A DNA stretch of 64,000 bases from DASSUW01 sp036257565 (GTDB lineage: Bacteria; Actinomycetota; Thermoleophilia; Solirubrobacterales; Solirubrobacteraceae), in contig DATAFH010000056.1 in the NCBI GenBank assembly GCA_036257565.1, positions 3,535 through 67,534 of the forward strand, read 5' to 3'. A program made the translations under genes and the position numbers. Numbering within the stretch: the stretch's first letter is position 1; every line of letters starts with the position of its first letter. The notes below the pieces were generated by a model that ran no database searches, was not told where the DNA came from, and saw only the letters and a program-made list of their open reading frames with translations. Positions 52,875-61,580 of this stretch are shown here, in pieces.

Positions 52875-53908
52875 CCACGCCGACGGCCCCCGTGCCCGAC
52901 GAGGAAGTCCTCGACGAGGCGCCCGAGCCTGCCGGGCAACCGTTGTGGAAGCAGCTGCTGACGGGGTCGAACACCTCGATCGCGCTGGTTCTCGTAGCGA
53001 TGATCGCGGTCTTCTCGTTCCTGAGCTTCGAGGAGTTCTTCACGGTCTCCAACGCCCGCAACATCGCGACCGACGCCGCCGTGCTCCTCGTGGTCGCGAC
53101 CGGCCTCACCTACGTGATCATCACGGCGGGGATCGACCTGTCGGTCGGCTCCGTGCTGGTGTTCTCGAGTGTCGTCTCGGCCCGCATGATGAACGCCGTC
53201 GGCGGTGACGGCTGGGGTGTCATCGTCGTCGGGATCCTGACGGGCTTGGCGGCCGGCATCGGCTGGGGAGTGCTGAACGGCTTCCTCGTGTCGAAGGCGA
53301 AGATCCCGTCGTTCATCGTCACGCTCGGCACGCTGGGCATGGCGCTCGGCGCCGCGCTGCTGATCACCGGTGGCGTCGACGAGCGCAACGTGCCGTTCAA
53401 GCTCGTCGAGACGATCGGTACCGGCCGGCTGTTCGACCAGATCCCCTACCTGGTGCTCATCGCCGCGGCGGTCGCGCTCGTGTTCGGGATCATCCTCCAC
53501 CAGACGCGCTTCGGCCGCTACACGTACGCGATCGGGTCCAACGAGGAGGGCGTCCGCCGCGCGGGCGTCAACGTCGACCTGCACCTGATCAAGATCTACG
53601 GGCTCGCCGGCGCCCTGTCCGGCCTCGCCGGCACGCTCGCACTCGCCCGCTTCGGCACCACGTCGATCGCCGGCAACACGACGCTGAACCTGGACGCGAT
53701 CGCGGCCATCGTGATCGGCGGCACGAGCCTGTTCGGCGGCGTCGGCACGATGATCGGAACCGTCGTTGGCGTCTTCATCCCCGCCGTGCTCCGCAACGGC
53801 TTCGTGATCGTCGGCGTGCAGCCGTTCTGGCAGCAGGTCGCCGTCGGTGCCGTGCTGATCGTCGCCGTCTACCTCGACCAGCTGCGTCGCGCACGGTACG
53901 CGCGGTAG
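52871..53908 (+). CDS. Sugar ABC transporter permease (RbsC family)
   Basis: The 345-residue protein has a 35-residue acidic N-terminal tail and about ten helices. RbsC-type blocks are clear: VVATGLTYVIITAGIDLSVGSVLVFSS in pieces, PSFIVTLGTLGMALGAAL, GRYTYAIGSNEEGVRRAGV (the EAA-like loop) and AAIVIGGTSLFGGVGTMIGTV. It imports a monosaccharide together with the ATPase and the lipoprotein encoded next. Confidence 0.93.
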   Translation: MTTPTAPVPDEEVLDEAPEPAGQPLWKQLLTGSNTSIALVLVAMIAVFSFLSFEEFFTVSNARNIATDAAVLLVVATGLTYVIITAGIDLSVGSVLVFSSVVSARMMNAVGGDGWGVIVVGILTGLAAGIGWGVLNGFLVSKAKIPSFIVTLGTLGMALGAALLITGGVDERNVPFKLVETIGTGRLFDQIPYLVLIAAAVALVFGIILHQTRFGRYTYAIGSNEEGVRRAGVNVDLHLIKIYGLAGALSGLAGTLALARFGTTSIAGNTTLNLDAIAAIVIGGTSLFGGVGTMIGTVVGVFIPAVLRNGFVIVGVQPFWQQVAVGAVLIVAVYLDQLRRARYAR

Positions 53909-53940
53909 TCAGCCCACAACCACTCTCCTGGAGGAGATCG

Positions 53941-54939
53941 ATGCAACGTTCATTTGGTTCAGGCCGGCGCGCCGTCTGGGCGCTGGCCGCGAGCCTGCTT
54001 GTCGTGAGCATGGGCCTCGTCGCCTGCGGCGGCGATGACGACGACGGCGGCGGCGGTGGAGCCGCCGGCGGCGACAGCTACAAGGTGACGCTGATCGCCG
54101 GCGTGAAGGGCGACGAGTTCTACATCACGATGAACTGCGGCGCGCAGGAGGAGGCCAAGAAGCAGGGTGTGACGCTCGACTTCCAGGGCCCCGACCAGTT
54201 CGACGCCTCGCTGCAGACCCCGATCGTCAACGCCGTCATCGCCAAGAAGCCCGATGCGATCCTGATCGCGCCGACGGACGCCAAGGCGATGTACTCGCCG
54301 ATCAAGCAGGCGGCCGACGCCGGCATCAAGATCGTGCTCGTGGACACGACCCTCGAGCAGGCCGACATGGCGGTCTCGCAGATCGCGTCCGACAACGTCG
54401 GTGGCGGCCGCGCCGCCGCCAAGGCGCTCGCCGAGGAGATCGGGGGGAGCGGCAAGGTGTTCGTCAACAACGTCAAGCCGGGCATTTCCACCACCGACCA
54501 GCGCGCCCAGGGCTTCCAGGAGGAGGCCAAGAACCTCGGTCTCGAGTACGTCGGCATGGAGTACAACCAGGATCAGCCGGACAAGGCCGCGGCGATCACC
54601 AAGGGGATCATCGCCAAGCACCCGGACCTGAAGGGCATCTTCGGCACGAACCTGTTCGGGGCCGAGGGCTCTGCTGCCGGCCTGCGCGAGTCCGGCAACA
54701 CGGACGTCAAGATCGTCGGCTTCGACGCCGGTCCCAAGCAGGTCAAGGACCTCGAGGAGGGCCTGCTCCAGGCGCTCGTCGCCCAGAAGCCCGCCGACAT
54801 CGGCGCCCAGGGCGTCCAGCAGGCCGTCGCCGCCCTCAAGGAGGAGCCGACCAAGGAGAAGATCGGCACCGGCTCGACGATCCTGACCAAGGACAACCTC
54901 AAGCAGAACCAGGACGCGGTCTACAAGTCCACCTGCTGA
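53941..54939 (+). CDS. Sugar ABC transporter substrate-binding lipoprotein
   Basis: GGAGGA precedes ATG 53941. The 332-residue protein has a lipoprotein signal with lipobox LVACGG, an Asp/Gly-rich linker and a type I periplasmic-binding fold of the ribose/galactofuranose kind: VTLIAGVKGDEFYITMNCGA, AILIAPTDAKAMYSPIKQA, VSQIASDNVGGGRAAAKA, KVFVNNVKPG and VKIVGFDAGPKQV. The ligand is a sugar, not determinable from sequence alone. A GC hairpin after its stop may lower readthrough. Confidence 0.93.
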   Translation: MQRSFGSGRRAVWALAASLLVVSMGLVACGGDDDDGGGGGAAGGDSYKVTLIAGVKGDEFYITMNCGAQEEAKKQGVTLDFQGPDQFDASLQTPIVNAVIAKKPDAILIAPTDAKAMYSPIKQAADAGIKIVLVDTTLEQADMAVSQIASDNVGGGRAAAKALAEEIGGSGKVFVNNVKPGISTTDQRAQGFQEEAKNLGLEYVGMEYNQDQPDKAAAITKGIIAKHPDLKGIFGTNLFGAEGSAAGLRESGNTDVKIVGFDAGPKQVKDLEEGLLQALVAQKPADIGAQGVQQAVAALKEEPTKEKIGTGSTILTKDNLKQNQDAVYKSTC

Positions 54940-54951
54940 GTCAGTGGGCAC

Positions 54952-54978
54952 GGGCGCCGGCCACCGAGACCGGCGCCC
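54952..54978 (+). terminator. GC hairpin after the binding-protein gene
   Basis: GGGCGCCGG (54952-54960) and CCGGCGCCC (54970-54978) form a 9-bp stem, followed by the T/C-rich CTCTTCTTTC. It sits between the binding protein and the AGE isomerase gene, where a partial terminator would keep the binding protein in excess. Confidence 0.65.
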
Positions 54979-54992
54979 CGCGCTCTTCTTTC

Positions 54993-56222
54993 ATGAGCCT
55001 CTCGAGCAGCCTCACGTGGCGCCGCCTGCCCTCGCACCGGGCGTGGCTCGGCGCGGAAACCGGGCGGCTGCTCGAGTTCGGGCGAGGCGCTCGCGTCGAG
55101 CAGGGCTTCGGCTGGCTCGACGCCGCCGGCACGCTCGATCCGCGGCAGCCGCTGCAGCTGTGGATCACGACGCGCATGACCTACGTCTTCGCCCTCGGCC
55201 ACCTGCTCGGGATCCCGGGCTGCGGCCCGCTCGCCGATCACGGGCTCCGCGCCGTCGAGGAGACGTTCGAGGACCGCGAGCACGGCGGGTGGTTCGCCGA
55301 GGTCTCGGGCGACGGCCCGCTCCATACGCGCAAGGAGGCGTACTCGCACGCCTTCGTGCTGCTCGCAACGGCGAGCGCCACGATCGCAGCGCGCCCAGGG
55401 GCGCAGCAGCTCCTCGACCGCGCCGCCGACGTGGTGGAGCGGCGCTTCTGGTCGGAGGCGGAAGGCGCCTGCGCCGAGGCCCGGGACCGCGACTGGCGCG
55501 AGTCCGAGGCCTACCGGGGAGCCAACGCCAACATGCACATGGTCGAGGCGTTCCTCGCGGCCGCCGACGCCACCGGCGACCCGGCATGGGGCCATCGGGC
55601 GCTCCGGGTGGCCGAGCGGCTCATCCGCGACGTGGCGGGCGCGCATGACTGGCGCGTCGTCGAGCACTTCGACGCCGCCTGGACGCCGCTCCCGGACTAC
55701 AACCGGGAACGCCCGCGCGATCGCTTCCGCCCCTTCGGCGTGACGCCCGGTCACGGGCTCGAGTGGTCCCGGCTGCTGCTGCACCTCCATGCGGCCCTTC
55801 CGTCGCCCCCCGACTGGCTCGTCCCTGCCGCGCGCGGCCTGTTCGCGCGCGCGGTCGACGACGGTTGGCAGGAGCCGGGCGGCTTCGTCTACACGACCGA
55901 CCTCGGCGGCCGGCCGGTCGTGAGCGACCGGCTGCACTGGGTGGTGGCCGAGGAGATCGGCGCCGCCGCCGCCCTCCACGAGGTGACCGGCGGCGATGAC
56001 TTCGAGCGCTGGTACCGGACCGGCTGGGACTTCGCTGACGCCCATCTCCGCGACCGCCGGCGCGGCAGCTGGCGTCACGAGCTCGACGAGCAGCTGCAGG
56101 CCCAAGAGCGCACGTGGACCGGCAAGCCGGACGTCTACCACGCGCTGCAGGCCACGCTCCTCCCGCGGGTGCCGGTCACGGCCAGCCTGGCGGGCGCCCT
56201 CCGCGACGACCTTCTGTCCTGA
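54993..56222 (+). CDS. AGE family sugar isomerase, YihS-like
   Basis: The 409-residue (alpha/alpha)6 barrel matches E. coli YihS along its length as I recall it: FGWL near residue 40, QLWITTRMTYVF, ESEAYRGANANMHMVEAFL in two pieces, VEHFDAAWTPLPDYN, FGVTPGHGLEWSRLL with the first catalytic His, and GKPDVYHALQATLLPR with the second. YihS isomerises sulfoquinovose to sulfofructose and also mannose to fructose. With a GH92 mannosidase and no sulfoquinovosidase in the window, mannose isomerisation is the better guess. No strong ribosome site is seen. Confidence 0.88.
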   Translation: MSLSSSLTWRRLPSHRAWLGAETGRLLEFGRGARVEQGFGWLDAAGTLDPRQPLQLWITTRMTYVFALGHLLGIPGCGPLADHGLRAVEETFEDREHGGWFAEVSGDGPLHTRKEAYSHAFVLLATASATIAARPGAQQLLDRAADVVERRFWSEAEGACAEARDRDWRESEAYRGANANMHMVEAFLAAADATGDPAWGHRALRVAERLIRDVAGAHDWRVVEHFDAAWTPLPDYNRERPRDRFRPFGVTPGHGLEWSRLLLHLHAALPSPPDWLVPAARGLFARAVDDGWQEPGGFVYTTDLGGRPVVSDRLHWVVAEEIGAAAALHEVTGGDDFERWYRTGWDFADAHLRDRRRGSWRHELDEQLQAQERTWTGKPDVYHALQATLLPRVPVTASLAGALRDDLLS

Positions 56223-56247
56223 ACCACGATCCAACCGAGGAACCACC

Positions 56248-57135
56248 ATGCCGATGCCCGACACCGCGACCGCCGTGACCACGGCCGAGCGCCGTGCCAT
56301 CCAGCAGATCAAGACCTCCGGAGGCCGGTTCGCGATCATCGCGGCCGACCACGGTGACCCGCTCGTCGACATGCTCGATGGTCTCGGCCTGCCGAGCGGG
56401 CCCGAGCACCAGCGGGCGTTCAAGGCCGATCTCGTCGAGACGGTCGGCCGCGACGCGAGCGCCGTGCTGCTCGACCCCGACGTGTCGCTTCCCGACCTCG
56501 TCGACCGCGACGCCATCGGCCGCGACGTCGGTCTGCTGGTGCGGATCGAGGCCGACGGCGCCGAGGTCCGCGACGGCCTGCGCGAGTCGCAGCTGATTGC
56601 CGACCTCGGGGCGCAGGGCGCGCGGGCGCGGGGCGCCACCGCCGCCAAGGTGATGGTCTTCCTGCGCGCGGACCGCGAGGACCTCGACGGGCACACCGCG
56701 CGCCTCGTGCGGGCCGCGCTCGAGGACTGCCGCCGCGCCGACCTGCTGTGCGTGATCGAGCTCATGACCTACCGCCTCGACGACGAGCCGCCGGAGGACT
56801 TCGCGGCTCGGAAGGAGGACCTGATCGTGGACGGCGCCGTCCTCCTGCAGGAGTGCGGCTCGAAGGTGCTCAAGCTCGAGTACCCCGGGAGCGCCGCGGC
56901 GTGCCGGCGCGTGACCGATGCCATCGAGGTCCCGTGGGCGGTCCTGTCCGCCGGCGTCGACCACGACGCGTTCTGCCGCCAGCTGCAGGACTCGATGGAC
57001 GGCGGCGCCGAGGGCTTCATCGCCGGCCGGTCGCTGTGGAAGGAGGCGGTCGGCCTCCCGTCGCCCGAGCGGCGGGAGTTCCTCGACGGCGTCGCGCGGC
57101 GCCGGCTCGAGGAGATGCTCGAGATCGTGGGTTAG
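56248..57135 (+). CDS. Class I aldolase of the LacD/YihT type
   Basis: The 295-residue TIM barrel has the family blocks SGGRFAIIAADHGDPLVDML, KVMVFLRADRED, ELMTYRLDDE, the Schiff-base region SKVLKLEYPGS with the catalytic Lys, PWAVLSAGVDHDAF and EGFIAGRSLWKEAVGLP. LacD cleaves tagatose- or fructose-1,6-bisphosphate; YihT cleaves sulfofructose-1-phosphate. The YihS-like isomerase 26 nt upstream and the LacC-like kinase that converges on it support a hexose-phosphate role. Confidence 0.88.
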   Translation: MPMPDTATAVTTAERRAIQQIKTSGGRFAIIAADHGDPLVDMLDGLGLPSGPEHQRAFKADLVETVGRDASAVLLDPDVSLPDLVDRDAIGRDVGLLVRIEADGAEVRDGLRESQLIADLGAQGARARGATAAKVMVFLRADREDLDGHTARLVRAALEDCRRADLLCVIELMTYRLDDEPPEDFAARKEDLIVDGAVLLQECGSKVLKLEYPGSAAACRRVTDAIEVPWAVLSAGVDHDAFCRQLQDSMDGGAEGFIAGRSLWKEAVGLPSPERREFLDGVARRRLEEMLEIVG

Positions 57136-58076
57136 TGCCCCAGGGTCGCGAGCAGCTCGCGCGCGCGGGCGGGATCCAGCTCGCCGGCGGTCGGCGACTC
57201 GACGCTGGCCGCCGCCGCGGCGATCCCGTGACGCGCAGCCTCGAGCAGCGGCTCTCCGCGCTCGAGCGCGGCGGCGAGGCCGCTCGTCAGCACGTCGCCG
57301 GCCCCGATCGGATTGCGCACGTGAGCGATCCGCGGGGCCGGCAGCCACTCCGTGCCGCCGGCGGTGGCGAGGGCCGCGCCGGCCGCGTCGGCGGTGACGA
57401 GCGCGGCGCGGGCGCCGCGTACCACGAGCCCGGTGGCGGCGGCCAGCGCGCGCGGGCGCGAGTCGGACGGCGAGGCCACCTCGGTCGTTCCCGGCACGCC
57501 GCTCATGACCTCCTCGGCCTCGGACACGTTCGGGGTCACGACGTCGGGGCGGGCGTCCAGGGCGCGGCCCAGCGTCTTGCCCGCCGCGTCGACGACGCTC
57601 GGGCGGCCGGCGTCCGCGGCGAGGCCCGCCAGCCGGGCGTAGGCGTCAGGCGGCGCGCCCGGCGGCACGCTCCCGCAGCAGACCAGCACGCCATGCCGCG
57701 CCAGCTCCTCGGCGATCGCCGCCTCGAGCGCCGCCCACTCCGCCGCGGTGATCTCGGGACCGGGCTCGTTGAGCACGGTCGTACGCCCGCCGCGCTCCAT
57801 CACGATCGCGGTCGAGCGCATCTCCCCGGCGCACGGGATCGCGAGCAGCGGCACGCCCTCGCGCTCGATCATCTGCGCGCCGGCGCGGCCGGTCTCCCCG
57901 GCGACGAAGCTGACGAGCAGCGCAGGCGCGCCGAGCGCACGGGCCGCCCGCGCGACGTTGAGGCCCTTGCCGCCGGGCGTTACGACCACGCGCTCGAAGC
58001 GCAGCACCTCGCCCGGCCGCAGCTCCGGGAGCGTCGCCGTCCGGTCGATCGTGAGGTTCGGCCCGGCGATCAGCAC
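57132..58076 (-). CDS. LacC/1-phosphofructokinase-type kinase
   Basis: GTG 58076 opens VLIAGPNLTIDRTATLPEL; the 314-residue PfkB kinase has TPGGKGLNVARAARALGAPA, VLVCCGSVPPGAPPDAY, VVTPNVSEAEEVMSG and NPIGAGDVLTSGLA with the catalytic Asp. It likely makes a hexose-1,6-bisphosphate for the neighbouring aldolases. Its stop overlaps the LacD-like gene's stop (convergent), and its start is 35 bp from the divergent second aldolase. Confidence 0.88.
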   Translation of the reverse strand: MLIAGPNLTIDRTATLPELRPGEVLRFERVVVTPGGKGLNVARAARALGAPALLVSFVAGETGRAGAQMIEREGVPLLAIPCAGEMRSTAIVMERGGRTTVLNEPGPEITAAEWAALEAAIAEELARHGVLVCCGSVPPGAPPDAYARLAGLAADAGRPSVVDAAGKTLGRALDARPDVVTPNVSEAEEVMSGVPGTTEVASPSDSRPRALAAATGLVVRGARAALVTADAAGAALATAGGTEWLPAPRIAHVRNPIGAGDVLTSGLAAALERGEPLLEAARHGIAAAAASVESPTAGELDPARARELLATLGH

Positions 58077-58111
58077 GCGCCCTTACTATCACCCGTCCCC
58101 GAAGGAGCCTC

Positions 58112-58930
58112 GTGAAGCAGTTCCGACTCAACCGCCTGTTCCATCCCACCTCCGGCCGCTGCTTCGACGTGGCCGTGGACCACGGCATTCCGGGGGAGCC
58201 CAGCCTGCTGGCCGGCATCGAGGACATGGAGGCGGCGATCGACACGCTCGTCGACGCCGCACCCGACGCGATCCAGCTCTCGGTCGGGCAGGCCGAGCTG
58301 CTGCAGCGCCGGCCGGGGCGCGACAAGCCGGCGCTCGTCCTGCGCACCGACGTGCCGAACATCTACGGCCCCCAGCCTCCGGACGAGGCGTGGACCGTGA
58401 TGATCGACGACCCGGTCGGGCAGGCGGTGCGGCTCGACGCGGCGTGCGTGGTCGCCAACCTGCTCGACGTGGCGGGCCACCCGCAGCTGCGGGGCGACTG
58501 CGTAGCGGCGATCACGCTGCTGCGCGCCGAGTGCGACCGCGCGGCGATGCCGCTGATGGTCGAGCCGCTGGCGTTCGACCCCGGCCAGGCGGGCTACGAC
58601 TCGAGCGGCGACGTGGACCGCATCTGCGGCCTTGTCCGCCAGGCGGTCGAGCTCGGCGCCGACGTCATCAAGGCCGACCCGACCGACGACCTCGCCGAGT
58701 ACCGCCGCGTCGTGACCGTTGCGCGCGTGCCGCTGCTCGTGCGCGGCGGCGGGCGCGTGAGCGACCGTGAGATACTCGAGCGCACGCACGCGGTGCTCGA
58801 GCAGGGCGCCGCCGGCATCGTGTACGGGCGCAACGTGATCCAGCACGAGAAGCCTGCCGCGATGACGCGCGCGCTGATGGACGTCGTGCACGAGGGTGCG
58901 ACGCCCGAGCAGGCGCTCGCGCAGCTGTGA
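58112..58930 (+). CDS. Class I aldolase (DhnA/LsrF-like)
   Basis: GTG 58112 follows GAAGGAG. The 272-residue protein starts FRLNRLFHPTSGRCFDVAVDHG, with MPLMVEPLAFDP, AVELGADVIKADPTDDLAEY (Lys of the Schiff base) and VPLLVRGGGRVSDREILER, the phosphate-binding end of a DhnA-type archaeal-class-I aldolase. It is the third aldolase in the region. It overlaps the following dehydrogenase gene by 4 nt (GTGA). Confidence 0.87.
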   Translation: MKQFRLNRLFHPTSGRCFDVAVDHGIPGEPSLLAGIEDMEAAIDTLVDAAPDAIQLSVGQAELLQRRPGRDKPALVLRTDVPNIYGPQPPDEAWTVMIDDPVGQAVRLDAACVVANLLDVAGHPQLRGDCVAAITLLRAECDRAAMPLMVEPLAFDPGQAGYDSSGDVDRICGLVRQAVELGADVIKADPTDDLAEYRRVVTVARVPLLVRGGGRVSDREILERTHAVLEQGAAGIVYGRNVIQHEKPAAMTRALMDVVHEGATPEQALAQL

Positions 58931-60045
58931 CAGTCGTCCGCATCGGGATCGTGGGCGGCGGCCTCATGGGCCGCGAGCTGGCCGCCGCCATCGGGCGCTG
59001 GGCGGCGCTCGCCGACCACCCGGTCCTCCCCCGGCTCGAGGCGGTCTGCGACACCACGCTCGAGGCCCTCTCGTGGTTCGAGCGCATCGACACCGTGCGC
59101 ACGCTGACCGACGACCGCCGGCGGCTGCTCGAGGACCCCGACCTCGACGTCCTCTACCTCGCCGTCCCCCACCACCTGCACGAGGTGCTCTACCTCGACA
59201 CGATCGAGGCGGGCAAGGACTTCCTCGGCGAGAAGCCGTTCGGGATCGACCTCGCGGCGGCGCGCCGGATCGTCGACGCGCTGCGCGCCCGCCCGGACGT
59301 GTTCGCCCGCTGCTCGAGCGAGATGCCGTACTTCCCCGGCGCCCAGTTCGCCTTCGAGCACATCCGCTCCGGCGCGCTCGGTCAGGTGATCGAGGCCGAG
59401 TGCGCGTTCCTGCACTCGAGCGACCTCGACCGACGCAAGCCGATCAACTGGAAGCGGCAGGCGCAGTTCTGCGGCCCTATCGGCGTGATGGGCGACCTCG
59501 GGATGCACGTCGCCCACCTCCCGCTGCGCCTCGGCTGGCGGCCGGAGACGGTGTACGCGACGCTACAGAGCGTCGTCACCGAGCGGCCCGGTCCGGCCGG
59601 CGAGCTCGTGCCGTGCGACACCTGGGACAACGCGACGCTGCACGCCGGCGCGGGCGGCTTCCCGCTCACGCTCGAGACCAAGCGCATCGCTCCCGGTCAC
59701 ACGAACACGTGGCGGATCCGGGCCGTCGGGATGGACGGCGGCGTGGAGTTCTCCACCGCGAGCCCGAAGGCCGTGTGGCGATTCGCCATGCGCGACGGAC
59801 GGCAGGTCTGGGAGCGGCTGGAGACCGGCAGCCAGTCGGCGTTCGCGACCGTCACGGGGCCGATCTTCGAGTTCGGGTTCTCGGACGCGATCCTGCAGAT
59901 GTGGGCTGCGTTCCTGGCCGAGCGCGCCGGGGCGCTCGGCGACCGGCTCGGCTGCGCCACGCCCGAGGAGGCGCTTGCCAGCCACGAGCTGTGGGACGCG
60001 GCGCAGCGCTCGGCCGCGTCCGGCGCCGCCGAGCGCGTGGGCTAG
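58927..60045 (+). CDS. Gfo/Idh/MocA family oxidoreductase
   Basis: GTG 58927 overlaps the aldolase stop. The 372-residue product has VRIGIVGGGLMGRELAAAIG, LAVPHHLHEVLYLDTIEAG, the GEKPFG motif (EKP, about residue 101) and a C-terminal domain with GDLGMHVAHLPLRLGW. It is only distantly similar to the product at 40657. NAD(P)-linked oxidation of a sugar or sugar acid is expected; the substrate is unknown. Confidence 0.9.
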   Translation: MTVVRIGIVGGGLMGRELAAAIGRWAALADHPVLPRLEAVCDTTLEALSWFERIDTVRTLTDDRRRLLEDPDLDVLYLAVPHHLHEVLYLDTIEAGKDFLGEKPFGIDLAAARRIVDALRARPDVFARCSSEMPYFPGAQFAFEHIRSGALGQVIEAECAFLHSSDLDRRKPINWKRQAQFCGPIGVMGDLGMHVAHLPLRLGWRPETVYATLQSVVTERPGPAGELVPCDTWDNATLHAGAGGFPLTLETKRIAPGHTNTWRIRAVGMDGGVEFSTASPKAVWRFAMRDGRQVWERLETGSQSAFATVTGPIFEFGFSDAILQMWAAFLAERAGALGDRLGCATPEEALASHELWDAAQRSAASGAAERVG

Positions 60046-61049
60046 GCCCGGCCCTCGGTGAGCTCGCGGCCGAGCGTCTCCCCGGCCGCCTCCATCTCCT
60101 CGAGGTCCGTGGCCTCGATCACGCGCATGAGGTCGATCATGCGCTTGCCGAACGCGTCGAGGCGGTCGGTCCCCACGACGGCGTGGAGCGGCACCCCGGC
60201 CTGGCGCGCTCGCGTGCCGATCTCGCCCACGAGCTTGCCGTGCAGCGTCTGCTGGTCGAGCGCGCCCTCGCCGGTGACGACCGCGCGCGACGCGCGCATG
60301 CGGGCCTCGAAGCCGAGGGCGTCGAGCACCCACGGCGCGCCCGGCTCGAGCGTGGCGCCGTGCACGGCCCAGAGGCCGCCGGAAAGCCCGCCGGCGCACC
60401 CGGTCATCGGCACCCCGCGCGGGTCGCGGGGCCAGCGGGCGGCGAGCGCGGCCAGGCGCTGCTCGAGGCGGGCGACCATGGCCGGGTCGGCGCCCTTCTG
60501 GGGCCCGAACACCTTCGGCGCGTGCTCGAACGGGGTGCGCACGTCGCACAGGACGACGAGCTTCGCGCCGCCGAGGCCGCCGGCGTCCTCGATCGCCTCG
60601 AGCGCGCCCGCGCCGCCGTCGCTGGTGGCGCTGCCGCCGACGGCGACGAGTATCGCGGCGGCGCCCGCCTGCGCGGCGGCGGCGATCAGCTCGCCGGTGC
60701 CGTAGGTCGACGCCGCCCAGGCGTCGCGCTCGGGCTCGGCGACGAGCGAGAGGCCGCTGGCCGTCGCGGTCTCCACGATCGCCGTCCCGCCGTCCTCGAC
60801 GAGCCCGAACGAGACGCGCAGCTCGCGCCCGAGCGGGTCGTGGGCGTCGGCGCCGACGACCTCGCCGCCGAGCTGGGGGAGCAGCGCCTCGAGCGTCCCC
60901 TCGCCGCCGTCGGCGACGGGGCACAGGTCGGGTGGCATCAGGCCGGCGCGCTCGAGCCCGCGGCCGATCGCGGCGGCCACCTCGGGCGCGCGGAACGTGC
61001 CCTTGAACGAGTCGGGGGCGACGAGGACGGGGCGCTCGGGCACGACCAT
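60042..61049 (-). CDS. Glycerate kinase (GckA/GlxK type)
   Basis: ATG 61049 opens MVVPERPVLVAPDSFKGTFR, the glycerate 2-kinase start; 335 residues with DLCPVADGGEGTLEAL, GIVETATASGL-like VETATASGLSLV, STYGTGELIAAAAQAGA and VGGSATSDGGAGAL. It phosphorylates glycerate to 2-phosphoglycerate. Glycerate would arise from glyceraldehyde produced by cleaving fructose-1-P-type substrates, linking it to the aldolases. It converges with the Gfo/Idh gene (4-nt overlap of ends). Confidence 0.92.
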   Translation of the reverse strand: MVVPERPVLVAPDSFKGTFRAPEVAAAIGRGLERAGLMPPDLCPVADGGEGTLEALLPQLGGEVVGADAHDPLGRELRVSFGLVEDGGTAIVETATASGLSLVAEPERDAWAASTYGTGELIAAAAQAGAAAILVAVGGSATSDGGAGALEAIEDAGGLGGAKLVVLCDVRTPFEHAPKVFGPQKGADPAMVARLEQRLAALAARWPRDPRGVPMTGCAGGLSGGLWAVHGATLEPGAPWVLDALGFEARMRASRAVVTGEGALDQQTLHGKLVGEIGTRARQAGVPLHAVVGTDRLDAFGKRMIDLMRVIEATDLEEMEAAGETLGRELTEGRA

Positions 61050-61089
61050 GGCGGCGCATCCTGCCACGCGGCGTATGCTCCGGGGCACG

Positions 61090-61521
61090 ATGAGCGACAC
61101 CTCCTTCCCCACGGCCGACGACGAGGCGCTCGCGGCCCTCCAGTCGGCGGTCGGCGTCCTCGCCGCCAAGTGGAGCGTCGTCGTGCTCGCCCGGCTCTCG
61201 CAGGGCACCCACCGGTTCAACGAGCTCTTGCGCGGTATCGACGGCGTGTCCAGGCGGATGCTCAGCGCCACGCTGCGCCAGCTCGAGCGCGACGGGCTGG
61301 TCGAGCGGCGGGTCTACCCGCGGGTTCCGGCGCGAGTGGAGTACGAGCTGTCGTCGGCCGGGGAGCACCTGCTCGTCGCGCTCGTCCCGCTCGCTGGCTG
61401 GGGGCTCGAGCACCACGACGAGCTGATCGGCGCGCGCGAGCACTTCGACCGGCTGCAGAGCTGGCGCACCCAGGGCGAGGAGATCACCGCCCGCTCGCAG
61501 AGCACGCCGCGCATCGTCTGA
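61090..61521 (+). CDS. HxlR family transcriptional regulator
   Basis: The 143-residue winged-helix protein shows the HxlR pattern: VLAAKWSVVVLARLSQGTHRF, NELLRGIDGVSRRMLSATLR and LERDGLVERRVYPRVPARVEYELS in pieces. The Cys of redox-sensing HxlR members is absent. It is divergent from the glycerate kinase gene with 40 bp between starts. Confidence 0.9.
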   Translation: MSDTSFPTADDEALAALQSAVGVLAAKWSVVVLARLSQGTHRFNELLRGIDGVSRRMLSATLRQLERDGLVERRVYPRVPARVEYELSSAGEHLLVALVPLAGWGLEHHDELIGAREHFDRLQSWRTQGEEITARSQSTPRIV

Positions 61522-61528
61522 GATGCCC

Positions 61529-61580
61529 CTGCGGACCTCCGGTCCGCAGTCTGATCGAGGGGTCCCCAGCCCGGGGGACC
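61529..61580. terminator. Two hairpins between convergent genes
   Basis: CTGCGGACC-TCC-GGTCCGCAG (61529-61549) and GGTCCCC...GGGGACC (61561-61580) form two stable stems between the HxlR gene and the convergent DNA ligase gene, likely a bidirectional termination zone. Confidence 0.65.

Noticed and set aside
54993..60045. Calling the isomerase-aldolase-kinase set a sulfoquinovose operon outright
   Set aside because: No GH31 sulfoquinovosidase, sulfolactaldehyde reductase or sulfonate exporter is visible, and the kinase is LacC-like; kept only as an alternative.
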